From positions 1 through 46,195 of the forward strand of contig JAFRKA010000019.1 of NCBI GenBank assembly GCA_017432005.1: a stretch of 46,195 nucleotides of DNA. The letters are read 5' to 3'. This document shows positions 34,180 through 42,867 of the stretch, piece by piece. Positions within the stretch are counted from its first letter, which is position 1. Each line of letters begins with the position of its first letter. Source of the DNA: Erysipelotrichaceae bacterium (GTDB taxonomy: Bacteria; Bacillota_I; Bacilli_A; Erysipelotrichales; Erysipelotrichaceae). The position numbers were made by a program, and so were the translations under genes. The notes beneath the pieces were generated by a model. That model was given only the letters and a program-made list of their open reading frames with translations. It did no database searches and was not told where the DNA came from.

Positions 34180-36612
34180 TTACTTGCGGTAAGAAATGAA
34201 TTTGAACGACAGTTCGGTAATATCATCGAACTGCGGAGCACCTTCATAGAACGTATCGACATCTTTCTTGACACAGGAACACATCTCCCTGACATCCTTG
34301 CCGATATTGTCATTGAGACATCTGATCAGTCTGTCTTCGCCATAGAGCTGCTTATCGACGTCTGTTGCTTCCACGACGCCGTCTGTATACAAGAACAGTT
34401 CATCACCAGGCTCAAGGATGATCTTGTTCTCTTTGAACCTGATACCTTCCATACCAGCCAGAACGAAACCAGGAACCATCTTCAGATACTCGAACTCACC
34501 GTCTTTCCTTCTTAACAGCGGCGGATTGTGTCCTGCATTGGCAAATGTCAGTTCACCGTTATTCAGATCGAGGAAGGCCATCCACGCCGTTACGAACATT
34601 CCGGCATCATTTCCTTCACAAAGTTTCTCATTGGCTTTCGTCATGATCTCAGCCGGAGTATCGCCCGCATCGGCAAAGTTTCTGATCGTTGTCTTGGCTC
34701 TCATCATGAACAGTGATCCCGGTATGCCCTTTCCTGAAACATCAGCGACCAGGAATGCGACTGTATGATCATTGATCATGTAGAAGTCGTAGAAGTCTCC
34801 GCCGACTTCCTTGGCCGGATCCATGATCGCATACAGATCGAACTGATCATAATCAGGGAAAGCCGGGAAACTGCTCGGCAGAGCTGACATCTGGATGGCT
34901 CTGGCGGTCCTGAGTTCCGCATCGATCCTTTCATTGGCTTCTTTGATAAATTGCTTCAAAGAATCGACGGTCATATTGATACCGTTTGACAGCGAAAGGA
35001 ACTCCTCGTTGGATTCGACATCCACGACTGTTTCCAGATCCCCTCCCGTGATCTTCTCCAGAGAATCATTGACCCTGTCGAGATTGTTGACGATGAGACG
35101 CTTGGTCACGTAATAGATGGCGATGAACTGCAGACCTGAAACGAGGATCAGCGTGAAGACGCTCAGATAGACTGACAGCGTCTTGGAGAAATTCAGTTCA
35201 CTTTCAGGGATCAGGGCACAGAAATAATAATCATCGTTATTGGTACAGGTATAGTAATATGTGGTACCGTCGATCGTGACCGTATAGTCATTGTATGAAA
35301 GATAGTTACTGACATGGACATCGATATTCAGATCTTCCAGTTTCTTTCCTTCGAGACCAAAACCGTCCGCAATGACCACACCGTTCTTGTCGGCAATCAG
35401 CAGACTTCCTGATTCACCGATCCTGCGGTTATCAGCGCTCTTTCTGATCTCCTCATCGAGCATCTCGTTGTATTTGATGACATCGTTACTGACAACGATA
35501 TAACTGTCATTGTATTTGTAGCCGACACTCTTGCGCTTGACGTTATTGCCGTTGATCGTCATATAGACCGGTCCAACTGATGCGCTTCTTTGACTGGAAA
35601 GCTTTTTAAAAAGCTCCGAAGTGACAAGGTCTTTATTCAGATCGGCACCGAAATACGCAGGCTCACTGGAATCGATGACGATTCCCTCATCATTAACGAC
35701 CATTGCCTCCGTGACTCCGTAGTAGGATGCCAGCCACGACAGATCCTTGCCTTTGAGATCGACATAGTAATCCTCGGCGATCTCTCTGGCCGTCCTGATC
35801 ATCGAATAATTGATATTGGACTGAACTTCACCATAGACATCACCCGCATTGAGAGCTACCAGATCGAAGAAATCTCTGTTGGCCAGATGACGCTGAACGT
35901 TCCTGGTCATTATGTAAGTGAGCAGAAGCCCGACAATGACGACGAGGATCAGGTTGTTCTGATACTGTGAGGAGATGGTCGGGATCGGTTTGATCTCCGT
36001 CACATCATTCTCGATCCGCTGCAGAAGAAAAGCCGTCAGTCCGACCGTGACCGAGTTGACGATGATCATCGGCTGGGAACAGGCCTCAACGTAATTGAAA
36101 ACGAATCTTATATCATAGACATTGGTCATGATGATCATGACCATGTGCAGTGTCTCACAGAAGATGCCCGTATACAGTGCCAATAACCAGTGCGGGATCT
36201 TGTCTTCAAAGATGTATTTTCTCAGATAGGCAGCGATGAAACCGGCCAGGACTGTCGAGATGGAACAGGCCAGTCTCGTGATATGACCTCCGCCCCAGTA
36301 GACACAGAACCATCTTTCGACGCCACCGATGATACCGGCGATGATACCGGCCCATGGACCGAAAAACAGTCCCGCACAGATCGGTGAAGCATCTCTTACG
36401 TTGATGATCGAACCGGCCACCGGTACGCCATATTCAGTCGCGATGATAGCCAGACAGCCGAAAACGATACCGGCTATCAGCTGCTTGCGCGTATAGCTTA
36501 TATGATTGTATTTTTCTTTCCGTAACTGAAAATAAAGAAAAATACATACCAGGAAAGGTATCGATGATATGACGATCAGACTCTTGAGTGTGTCCAGTTT
36601 ATCGTAAATCAT
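34180..36612 (-). CDS. SpoIIE-type phosphatase with LytS-like membrane domain and sensor
   Basis: The 810-residue protein starts with a 5TM LytS-type membrane domain (about 10-200, with VRDASPICAGLFFGPWAG), then a membrane segment (about 219-236), an extracellular Cache-like sensor (about 240-475), another membrane segment (about 482-508), a HAMP-like region and a SpoIIE/PP2C phosphatase domain (about 590-805) with EVGGDFYDF, VADVSGKGIP and FDDIT metal sites. It should dephosphorylate a STAS-type anti-sigma antagonist in response to an external signal. No ribosome binding site is seen. The intact phosphoesterase gene lies just upstream in the same direction. Confidence 0.87.
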   Translation of the reverse strand: MIYDKLDTLKSLIVISSIPFLVCIFLYFQLRKEKYNHISYTRKQLIAGIVFGCLAIIATEYGVPVAGSIINVRDASPICAGLFFGPWAGIIAGIIGGVERWFCVYWGGGHITRLACSISTVLAGFIAAYLRKYIFEDKIPHWLLALYTGIFCETLHMVMIIMTNVYDIRFVFNYVEACSQPMIIVNSVTVGLTAFLLQRIENDVTEIKPIPTISSQYQNNLILVVIVGLLLTYIMTRNVQRHLANRDFFDLVALNAGDVYGEVQSNINYSMIRTAREIAEDYYVDLKGKDLSWLASYYGVTEAMVVNDEGIVIDSSEPAYFGADLNKDLVTSELFKKLSSQRSASVGPVYMTINGNNVKRKSVGYKYNDSYIVVSNDVIKYNEMLDEEIRKSADNRRIGESGSLLIADKNGVVIADGFGLEGKKLEDLNIDVHVSNYLSYNDYTVTIDGTTYYYTCTNNDDYYFCALIPESELNFSKTLSVYLSVFTLILVSGLQFIAIYYVTKRLIVNNLDRVNDSLEKITGGDLETVVDVESNEEFLSLSNGINMTVDSLKQFIKEANERIDAELRTARAIQMSALPSSFPAFPDYDQFDLYAIMDPAKEVGGDFYDFYMINDHTVAFLVADVSGKGIPGSLFMMRAKTTIRNFADAGDTPAEIMTKANEKLCEGNDAGMFVTAWMAFLDLNNGELTFANAGHNPPLLRRKDGEFEYLKMVPGFVLAGMEGIRFKENKIILEPGDELFLYTDGVVEATDVDKQLYGEDRLIRCLNDNIGKDVREMCSCVKKDVDTFYEGAPQFDDITELSFKFISYRK

Positions 36613-36657
36613 ACATATCTAATAATATCATTAATATATTCAGGAAATACTGTTTGT

Positions 36658-37758
36658 TCATTCCTGAGGCATTATATGCACATATTCGAACTGACTACGG
36701 GATTCATTGCGGAAAGGCATGCCCCAGCCGCCGATGCCAGGAGAGACATATAGATCAGTATTTCCGATCCTGTATTCCCCTACGACATTTAGTCTTGCCA
36801 GCATATACACGAATCTGAGCGGGAAATACTGCCCGGCATGAGTGTGTCCGGACAGCTGCAGATCCGCATCTGTCTTCAGAATATCATCGTTCAGATACGG
36901 ATTATGTTCGATCGAGATGACATAGCTCTCTTTCGGCCAAGGTTTCAGCTTGGATACTTCAAGTCTGCTTTCGCAGCTTGGATCCTCTCTTCCCAGAAGC
37001 ACGAGATCTTCACTGATCATGACATATTCATCCTGCAGGATAAAGATGCCGTTATCCGTGATTGTCTGAGCCAGTTCTTCTTCAGTGTAATTGGATCCGC
37101 CGAAATAATAACATCTTCCCTGACGGTCATGGTTCCCGTAGATATAGTAGACCGGTATCTCCAGAAGCGCCAGTCTGTCATAGATCCATTTCATCTCTTC
37201 CTTGGTGGTATATTCGTCAGTGATATCACCGCCCAGGACGATGAAATCCGGATCCAGATCCTTAATGTCCTTCAAAGCTTTTTCGACTGTCTTCTGACTC
37301 TGAGGTTTTCCATAATGCAGGTCAGAAAGAAAGACGAAAGAATGTTCATACTTTACTTTATCTGAACGATAGACGAGCTCATGAGCTCTCACCATACTCA
37401 TATTCAAGGTACCGTAAACAAACACGATAAGAGTTACAGCAGCTGTAAGACAATACCGGAAATATGCAGGTCTTTCTTTCCAGAAGAAAGAAATGATCGA
37501 TCTGATCAGATCAGCTATGCAGTCTGAAAGAAGAGCGATATAAAGGCCGCTCATGATATAGTTGTGTTTCCAGACAAAAGCGCTTGAGGTCGAGATGAGC
37601 TCATAAGCCAGGAACATTCCGGCAAAAGCCTTGATGATAAAAATGATGGCCAGCTGCCACTTTTTGTTTAATCTGTCTGTTAACTTGTCCACCAGCAGCA
37701 TCACTGCCAGACCACATACTGCTGATAATATCCATCTGATGTATCTTTCAGTTGTCAT
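36658..37758 (-). CDS. Membrane metallophosphoesterase (intact paralogue)
   Basis: The 366-residue protein has about four membrane segments (residues 10-125) and a C-terminal calcineurin-like phosphoesterase domain of the YkuE type, with metal motifs SDLHYG, GGDITDE, GNHDR, IEHNP and SGHTHAGQ. It shares this layout with the split gene at 11497-12509. GGGAG lies 8 bases before the ATG. The active site would be at the membrane surface, and the natural substrate is unknown. It ends 45 bases before the SpoIIE-type gene, which may be on the same transcript. Confidence 0.85.
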   Translation of the reverse strand: MTTERYIRWILSAVCGLAVMLLVDKLTDRLNKKWQLAIIFIIKAFAGMFLAYELISTSSAFVWKHNYIMSGLYIALLSDCIADLIRSIISFFWKERPAYFRYCLTAAVTLIVFVYGTLNMSMVRAHELVYRSDKVKYEHSFVFLSDLHYGKPQSQKTVEKALKDIKDLDPDFIVLGGDITDEYTTKEEMKWIYDRLALLEIPVYYIYGNHDRQGRCYYFGGSNYTEEELAQTITDNGIFILQDEYVMISEDLVLLGREDPSCESRLEVSKLKPWPKESYVISIEHNPYLNDDILKTDADLQLSGHTHAGQYFPLRFVYMLARLNVVGEYRIGNTDLYVSPGIGGWGMPFRNESRSQFEYVHIMPQE

Positions 37759-37806
37759 AATATTCTCCCAATATTTATTATATTATCTGCTTACTCTCAT
37801 ATAAAG

Positions 37807-37825
37807 AAAAAGCCCTGAGGGCTTT
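37807..37825 (-). terminator. Terminator of VTC module B
   Basis: On the minus strand AAAGCCC (37825-37819) pairs with GGGCTTT (37815-37809) around a 3-base loop and ends in TTTTTC. It follows the DUF4956 stop by about 10 bases. Confidence 0.75.
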
Positions 37826-37833
37826 CCGTTTTA

Positions 37834-38508
37834 TCAGAATGTGACTTCACCGTCATGACTCAGCAGATTGGCTGACGTCACGCCGTCGATCTCGATGATC
37901 TTCCTGACCAGTTCTTTCCCTTCACTGGTACGCAGTTCGATCGTGAGATCCAGATAATCACCGGTCATGTTTCTGGACTTGACGACAGGATGCTTTGCAT
38001 ATCTGTTTGCTTCTTCCATGATCTGATCTTCAGCATCCAGGTTCTTTGAATTGACTACCAGGATCATCGGAGCCTTGGCGACCGGGATCATGCTTAAGAT
38101 CACGATGCCGACCGTCAGGATCAGTGATAATACTACACCTATCTCAGCCAGACCGGCTCCGCAGGTGATACCGACACAGATCGACCAGAACAGGAACATC
38201 AGATCGACAGGATCCTTGACAGCTGTTCTGAATCTGACGATGGACAGTGCACCGACCATACCCAGCGAAACGACGATACTGGACTGGATCGTCAGAATGA
38301 TCGCAGCGGTGATGACACTCACACCTGCCAGGGAGATATTGAAACTCTTGGAATAAAAAGTCTTTCTTGTTACGACACGGTAGACAAAGAAGATATACAG
38401 AGCCAGGACACTGGTGATCATCAGCGACGTGATGACGACATATATGGTTATCTCTGTATTGGCAAAACCTTCCAGAAATGATTTCTTGAAAATATCCGCA
38501 AACGACAT
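37834..38508 (-). CDS. DUF4956 membrane protein, module B
   Basis: The 224-residue protein has about four membrane segments with the family core ALSIVRFRTAVKDP then GITCGAG, and a C-terminal soluble ACT-like domain (about 145-220). It is a paralogue of the protein at 28518. I chose ATG 38508: GGGAGG precedes it by 5 bases and it starts 1 base after the VTC-B stop. It is the last gene of the CotH, small membrane protein, VTC-B, DUF4956 operon. Confidence 0.85.
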   Translation of the reverse strand: MSFADIFKKSFLEGFANTEITIYVVITSLMITSVLALYIFFVYRVVTRKTFYSKSFNISLAGVSVITAAIILTIQSSIVVSLGMVGALSIVRFRTAVKDPVDLMFLFWSICVGITCGAGLAEIGVVLSLILTVGIVILSMIPVAKAPMILVVNSKNLDAEDQIMEEANRYAKHPVVKSRNMTGDYLDLTIELRTSEGKELVRKIIEIDGVTSANLLSHDGEVTF

Positions 38509-38509
38509 A

Positions 38510-39202
38510 TTAGCCTCCCATCTCAAATTTCCTGCACAGATAATACTTGGAATAAGCCGTGCTGTTCAGGTCTTCTACCTGTAGATTATTATAAATGTTA
38601 TCAGGTATAAATTCATCATATTTCACTTCCAGCAGCTGCATCCCGACAGGCATCACCGGCCTCTTAGGCATATCGAGATCAAAGAACCTGTCGATACATT
38701 TTGATGACGATACTTCCGTATCGAAAGTGACGCGCACATTGCCGCTTCTATAGATATACGGCTTTCTTACATAATCGACGATCACAGCCGGACGGAACCG
38801 GTCAGCCATCATCTTGACGGTAAAGACTCTTAACAGCGGATCCATATCTTCCATCTCACGCAGAGCTATGCCCTTCATGAGACTTTCGCACTGCTCCAGC
38901 GTCAGCGGACAGATCTTCTTGAACGTCTTGCCGCTCTCTTTCCTTTTACATTCCAGCGTTATCCTGTCTTTGGAACAGTTATAGATCCTGATCCTGTACT
39001 TTTCTCTCAGATCAGTGCCGTCTTCATTCTGATAGAAACAGCTGTTGTACTGATCGTCAAAATAAAGACTGCGGATGCCGTACTTCCCATCGATCGCATG
39101 TTCGTCCATCTGCATGTAATTCCTGATCCTGTTCTCCAGGATCCTGATCTGTGCATCACTGACGATGTATTTAAGCTCATGGCGGTATTTGTCGTTGATC
39201 AT
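38510..39202 (-). CDS. VTC-domain polyphosphate-polymerase-like protein, module B
   Basis: The 230-residue soluble protein is a single VTC domain. It has YRHELKYIV, REKYRIRIYN, LECKRKESGKTFKK and a C-terminal LLEVKYDEF. Compared with copy A the last basic pair of the tunnel (KRR) is replaced by KKI and the final SFSKV by AYSKY, so substrate or activity may differ. I chose ATG 39202 because AAGGTGG lies 8 bases before it, inside the end of the small membrane gene, and the two overlap by ATGA. Confidence 0.83.
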   Translation of the reverse strand: MINDKYRHELKYIVSDAQIRILENRIRNYMQMDEHAIDGKYGIRSLYFDDQYNSCFYQNEDGTDLREKYRIRIYNCSKDRITLECKRKESGKTFKKICPLTLEQCESLMKGIALREMEDMDPLLRVFTVKMMADRFRPAVIVDYVRKPYIYRSGNVRVTFDTEVSSSKCIDRFFDLDMPKRPVMPVGMQLLEVKYDEFIPDNIYNNLQVEDLNSTAYSKYYLCRKFEMGG

Positions 39203-39327
39203 CTCTGCTTCCACCTTGATATATCAATTAATATGAAAACGATCAGAAAAATGATCAGTAAAATGACCAGTCCGATACAGAAAGGTATATACACATTACC
39301 GCTCAATCTGCTGATTATATCTTCCAT
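39199..39327 (-). CDS. 42-residue membrane peptide in VTC module B
   Basis: ATG at 39327 shares its first base with the CotH stop (TAATG) and opens a 42-codon frame that stops in TGA overlapping the VTC-B start (ATGA). AGGA lies inside the CotH end at a workable distance. The protein is MEDIISRLSGNVYIPF followed by a single membrane helix (about 16-34, LVILLIIFLIVFIL) and a basic tail WKQR. The double overlap makes it very likely real. It may be a small subunit of the membrane complex, in the way Vtc1 is a small membrane subunit in yeast; that comparison is inference. Confidence 0.75.
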   Translation of the reverse strand: MEDIISRLSGNVYIPFCIGLVILLIIFLIVFILIDISRWKQR

Positions 39328-41072
39328 TATTCGCTTTCCTCATTTGCCCAGATACTGTCCAGATATCCTTCTCTGCCCCTGATCCAGCCTTTGAGATATT
39401 CTTTTGCCTCGTCAAGACCGGACAGATACTGTACCGCAAGACCGTCAAAATAACCGGGATCGTTCTCTGTGATGTATCTCCAGCGGGCTTCATTCATCCT
39501 GTAGCTCTCTTTGATCTCCTTAGCCCATTCATCGATCAGTGATTCACTAAGTTTCTCAAAACAAGGTCTGACCGTATCAGTATAGTATTCCTCGATCAGT
39601 TTTCTGGCTTCAGGATTCTCATAGATCCTTTCATACCAGTATGTTATCGGATCGATATGTAGTTTGGCCAGTGATAGTCCGTTATAATCCTCCCAGACAT
39701 GATAATTGCCGAAAGACTTGTCAAAATCCCACATCGGTCCGGCATACAGTCTGTCATCACCCTTTTTCTTGTAATAGTAACTGCTCGTAACACCGGCACC
39801 GGAATTCTTGCTGGCTTCATCGACCAAAAACTTCTTCGCAAAACTGTCCAGATCAGCCAGTTCCCAGATACCTGCAGAAGTTTCCGGATCTATGTATCCC
39901 TCATCGAACAGCGCATCTTCAACTTTCTGAACGACCGATCTGATATAGATGAGTTCTTCCTCATTTACTACCGAAGGATATCTGACGACGAACGGTTCAT
40001 CCCTGTCCGTTGAGAAAAGATGTTCCTTCTCTTTAAGTTTATAACCATAGTTCCTTTCAATGATATAACCGCCACTGATATCCTCAGGACTCACGATATT
40101 CATTGAATAGGACCAGACCGGAAGTCCGTCATCACCATATTCCGTATACCTCTCGATCGTTTCGGTATCCATAATGAACCTGTTGGCCAAAAGATTCTCC
40201 ATATCCATATCACCGATATCGAGTTTGTTTTCCTTCTGTTCGATCTTCTCCACGAGCTGATATGTTCCGTAATACAGAGAATTGATATACAGATCCACGA
40301 AACGCTGCTCAGAAACAAATTCCATATCCAGCTCAGCAGCCAGGTAATGGGCAGCCACATTCCTCAGACCGTCCGTATCATCACAGACATTGGCGATCAG
40401 ATTCCATTTGTCTGAACTCCTCATGCCCAGCAACGACATCTCTCTAGGCAAGCGGATCGCCCAGCCCTTCTTGTCAAACGACCACGACTGATTGCCTCTT
40501 CCGGAAATGGATTCCAGTTCACCCGAATACTCGACATTGCCGTCTTCATCGATAATTGAGATCTCACCTTCATCGTACAGTTCCTTATCATATGAAAGCA
40601 GAGAAAGATCTCTCTTGCTGGTAGTGATGAAAAGTGAAGCGATCTTGTCGCTGTGCATGAAGATGACCGTTCCGATCTGTTCATCTTTGACACGCAGTAC
40701 ATACTCGTGATCGAACACGATGTTCTCCATATTCATGCCTTCGCTCATCTTCATCTCATCTATATAGACCGGTGAAGTCGTCAGAAGTCTTATCCTGGCA
40801 TTGCTGTCATCGGCATAGGAAGGTAAGAACATATAGTAACAGTCTTCGATATCGTTGCGGTAAAGCTCGATCAGCTGATTGTTCTTGCTGGTCTTGACCA
40901 GTACTGCAAACGGGTTGTCTTCATAGTTATAACTTGATCTGATACCGAAAAATGCCACTGCCGCAAGGATCAGCGTCAGCAATACGATTATCAGATATTT
41001 ACCCGCAAACTGGCCGTTTCTTTTCACGTTTAAATTTTCTCTTATCTGCCCTTTCAATTCAATAGGATGCAA
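39327..41072 (-). CDS. CotH-family kinase-like membrane protein
   Basis: The 581-residue protein has a membrane segment (about 26-43) and an extracellular CotH domain (about 165-500) with SGRGNQSWSFDKKGW, KWNLIANV, RFVDLYINSLYYGTYQL and the metal-binding DFD (449-451) in AGPMWDFDKSFGN. CotH proteins are atypical protein kinases first known from spore coats; many surface homologues occur without sporulation. It opens the operon with the small membrane peptide, VTC-B and DUF4956. The start is uncertain: TTG 41072 and GTG 41024 both lack a good ribosome binding site. No promoter is seen before it, so the tRNA-Thr promoter may read through. Confidence 0.82.
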   Translation of the reverse strand: MHPIELKGQIRENLNVKRNGQFAGKYLIIVLLTLILAAVAFFGIRSSYNYEDNPFAVLVKTSKNNQLIELYRNDIEDCYYMFLPSYADDSNARIRLLTTSPVYIDEMKMSEGMNMENIVFDHEYVLRVKDEQIGTVIFMHSDKIASLFITTSKRDLSLLSYDKELYDEGEISIIDEDGNVEYSGELESISGRGNQSWSFDKKGWAIRLPREMSLLGMRSSDKWNLIANVCDDTDGLRNVAAHYLAAELDMEFVSEQRFVDLYINSLYYGTYQLVEKIEQKENKLDIGDMDMENLLANRFIMDTETIERYTEYGDDGLPVWSYSMNIVSPEDISGGYIIERNYGYKLKEKEHLFSTDRDEPFVVRYPSVVNEEELIYIRSVVQKVEDALFDEGYIDPETSAGIWELADLDSFAKKFLVDEASKNSGAGVTSSYYYKKKGDDRLYAGPMWDFDKSFGNYHVWEDYNGLSLAKLHIDPITYWYERIYENPEARKLIEEYYTDTVRPCFEKLSESLIDEWAKEIKESYRMNEARWRYITENDPGYFDGLAVQYLSGLDEAKEYLKGWIRGREGYLDSIWANEESE

Positions 41073-41075
41073 AAG

Positions 41076-41095
41076 AAAAAGCCCTTCAGCGGACT
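41076..41095 (-). terminator. Weak terminator after tRNA-Thr
   Basis: On the minus strand AGTCC (41095-41091) pairs with GGGCT (41084-41080, one G-U pair) and is followed by TTTTTC. It lies between tRNA-Thr and the CotH gene, and its weakness would let some transcription through. Confidence 0.5.
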
Positions 41096-41105
41096 AGTTC
41101 TTAAA

Positions 41106-41179
41106 TGGTGCCGACACCGTGAATTGAACACGGGATTCATCCTTACCATGGATGCGTATTACCACTATACTATGTCGGC
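41106..41179 (-). tRNA. tRNA-Thr(GGT), CCA encoded
   Basis: On the minus strand the acceptor GCCGACA pairs with TGTCGGC, the anticodon stem CATCC/GGATG encloses the loop ATGGTAA (anticodon GGT, reading Thr ACC/ACU), and the T arm is CCGTG/CACGG with loop TTCAATT. CCA is encoded at 41108-41106. It lies between maf and the CotH gene, all in one direction. Confidence 0.9.
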
Positions 41180-41233
41180 TTGCATATCAATTTTAACAGA
41201 AAGAACGGCAAATACAAATATCCAGACGAAAAA

Positions 41234-41791
41234 TTACAGATATTTTTTCAGCCGGTGATACAGTTCGGCGATCGGAAGACCGACGATCGCATAGAAATCA
41301 CCGTTGATCGATCTGATAAAACGGGCTGCATCACCCTGGATCGCATAAGCACCGGCCTTGTCCATCGGCTCGTTGCTGGCGATGTATTCATCGATCTCTT
41401 CATCACTAAGCGGATAGAAAGTGACTTCTGCTACGCTTGAGAATGTTTCGACATTGTCGTCACAGATGATCGTAACTCCCGTAACTACTTCATGAGTATT
41501 GTCGGAGAGTTCCTTAAGCATCCTTCTTGCCTCATCGTGATCCTTCGGTTTGCCCAGAACGTCATTGCCGATCTTGACGATCGTATCTGAACCGATCACG
41601 AGCGCATCCCTGTGATCTTTGTAGACTGCATCGGCTTTCTGGTATGAAAGCTTCTCGATCTCTTTTACCAGATCATTGTCATAGTCGATCTGTTCATCGA
41701 TATCGGAAACGATCACTTCAAACGGAAGCTTGAGCATCTCCATCAGTTCTCTGCGCCTTGGAGACTTTGAAGCGAGGATGATCCTTCTCAT
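41234..41791 (-). CDS. maf: Maf nucleoside triphosphate pyrophosphatase
   Basis: The protein of about 185 residues has the Maf signatures ASKSPRRRELM at the start, IGSDTIV, LGKPKDHDEARRML, and DKAGAYAIQGDAARFI. It hydrolyses dTTP, UTP and modified nucleotides to monophosphates and acts as a house-cleaning enzyme and division inhibitor. I chose ATG 41791: it shares one base with the coaX stop (TGATG) and AGAGG lies 8 bases before it; the annotated GTG one codon earlier is an alternative. Confidence 0.9.
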   Translation of the reverse strand: MRRIILASKSPRRRELMEMLKLPFEVIVSDIDEQIDYDNDLVKEIEKLSYQKADAVYKDHRDALVIGSDTIVKIGNDVLGKPKDHDEARRMLKELSDNTHEVVTGVTIICDDNVETFSSVAEVTFYPLSDEEIDEYIASNEPMDKAGAYAIQGDAARFIRSINGDFYAIVGLPIAELYHRLKKYL

Positions 41792-42546
41792 CACTGATAC
41801 CTCTGACAGATATAGTTCAGACCCTTGGTGACAAAATCCGGATCATATTCATTGAAGCATCTGAGGTAAGGAACGACCATCTTGCCGAAACCGCCGCAGC
41901 CGATGATATAAAGATCTTCACCGATCTCTCTTCTCATTCCGTCGATCAGTGATTTCAGCATGCCAAGATATCCGTTATAGATACCGACATTCATGGCATC
42001 GATCGTATTGTCTGCCAGATAGGTGTTGACATGTTTAAGTTCGAATTCCGGCAACTGGGCTGCATTTTTCCATAAAGTCTCAGCGATCTTGGAGAAACCC
42101 GGAGCGATGATGCAGTGTCTGAATTCACCTTTTCTGTTCACGTGGCAGAGTACAGTAGCTGTTCCCATGGAGACGATCAGCAGTTCTCGGCGATAGAGGT
42201 TATACGCATAGGAACACATGACGATCAGATCATCACCGGTCTCCTGCGGATTGGGCATCGCCAGTTTGATACCGTAGTTGCGGGAAGGATTTATATCGAC
42301 GATATTTTTTTCCCCGACAATACTGGCCAGTGCATCATAGACGTCGTTATAGACGCGTGGTACGACACAGGAGAGGATAGCTTTTTCGATCTGATCCTCT
42401 CTGAGATTTGATTTGTAAAGGAAGGAAAGGATCAGACTTCTGAAATTGTCTGACACACCGTCAGCACATAAAAAAGCGATCTGATTGTCACCTTCGAATA
42501 AACCTAATTTGGTACTGGTATTACCTAAGTCGACTGTTAATAGCAT
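41791..42546 (-). CDS. coaX: Type III pantothenate kinase (divergent)
   Basis: The 251-residue protein is a CoaX: DLGNTSTKLGLF at the start, LSCVVPRV, and AEL-like helices. The family phosphorylates pantothenate, the first step to coenzyme A. Two usual catalytic elements are altered: the GxDR box reads GDDL (Arg lost, residues 104-107) and the DxGTA box reads SMGTA (Asp replaced by Ser126). Also GGxIxPG reads RHCIIAPG. The first Asp6 is intact. It may be a working but divergent enzyme or an inactive relative. It overlaps maf by 1-4 bases. AAGGAG is only 1 base from the ATG and TATAAT is 7 bases away, hinting at a very short leader. Confidence 0.82.
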   Translation of the reverse strand: MLLTVDLGNTSTKLGLFEGDNQIAFLCADGVSDNFRSLILSFLYKSNLREDQIEKAILSCVVPRVYNDVYDALASIVGEKNIVDINPSRNYGIKLAMPNPQETGDDLIVMCSYAYNLYRRELLIVSMGTATVLCHVNRKGEFRHCIIAPGFSKIAETLWKNAAQLPEFELKHVNTYLADNTIDAMNVGIYNGYLGMLKSLIDGMRREIGEDLYIIGCGGFGKMVVPYLRCFNEYDPDFVTKGLNYICQRYQ

Positions 42547-42553
42547 ACTCCTT

Positions 42554-42559
42554 ATTATA
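42554..42559 (-). promoter_or_regulatory. -10 box 7 bases before the coaX start codon
   Basis: TATAAT (minus strand) is followed directly by AAGGAGT and ATG. Transcription from it would begin at or inside the ribosome binding site, giving an almost leaderless message. Confidence 0.4.
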
Positions 42560-42610
42560 CTTTCTCTTAATTGCTTTTTCTAGTTATTTATTATAAGATG
42601 ATAAGGCATT

Positions 42611-42693
42611 CCGGGATTGGCGGAACTGGTAGACGCGCTAGACTTAGAATCTAGTGGGCGACCGTGGGGGTTCGAGTCCCTTATCCCGGACCA
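42611..42693 (+). tRNA. tRNA-Leu(TAG), CCA encoded
   Basis: The acceptor CCGGGAT pairs with ATCCCGG, the D stem GCG pairs with CGC, the anticodon stem CTAGA/TCTAG encloses CTTAGAA (anticodon TAG, Leu CTA), a long variable arm follows as usual for Leu, and CCA is encoded at 42691-42693. Discriminator A fits Leu. Confidence 0.93.
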
Positions 42694-42704
42694 TATGCAT
42701 GAGA

Positions 42705-42738
42705 AAAACCGCTTTATTATTTGAAAAGCGGTTTTCTT
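42705..42738 (+). terminator. Terminator of tRNA-Leu
   Basis: AAAACCGCTTT (42705-42715) pairs with AAAGCGGTTTT (42725-42735), followed by CTTT. Confidence 0.85.
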
Positions 42739-42867
42739 TATTCTTATATATTATCTTCAGTTACTTCCTGATATATTCATATTCTAGGGTCTCTTATGCC
42801 TAAAATGCTAATATGGGAATATATAAAAAATTGAGCATAAATCATAAACTGCAGGAGGAATGAACAG

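Noticed and set aside
41106..41179. tRNA-Gly reading based on the D-arm style
   Set aside because: The anticodon loop ATGGTAA gives anticodon GGT, which reads threonine codons.
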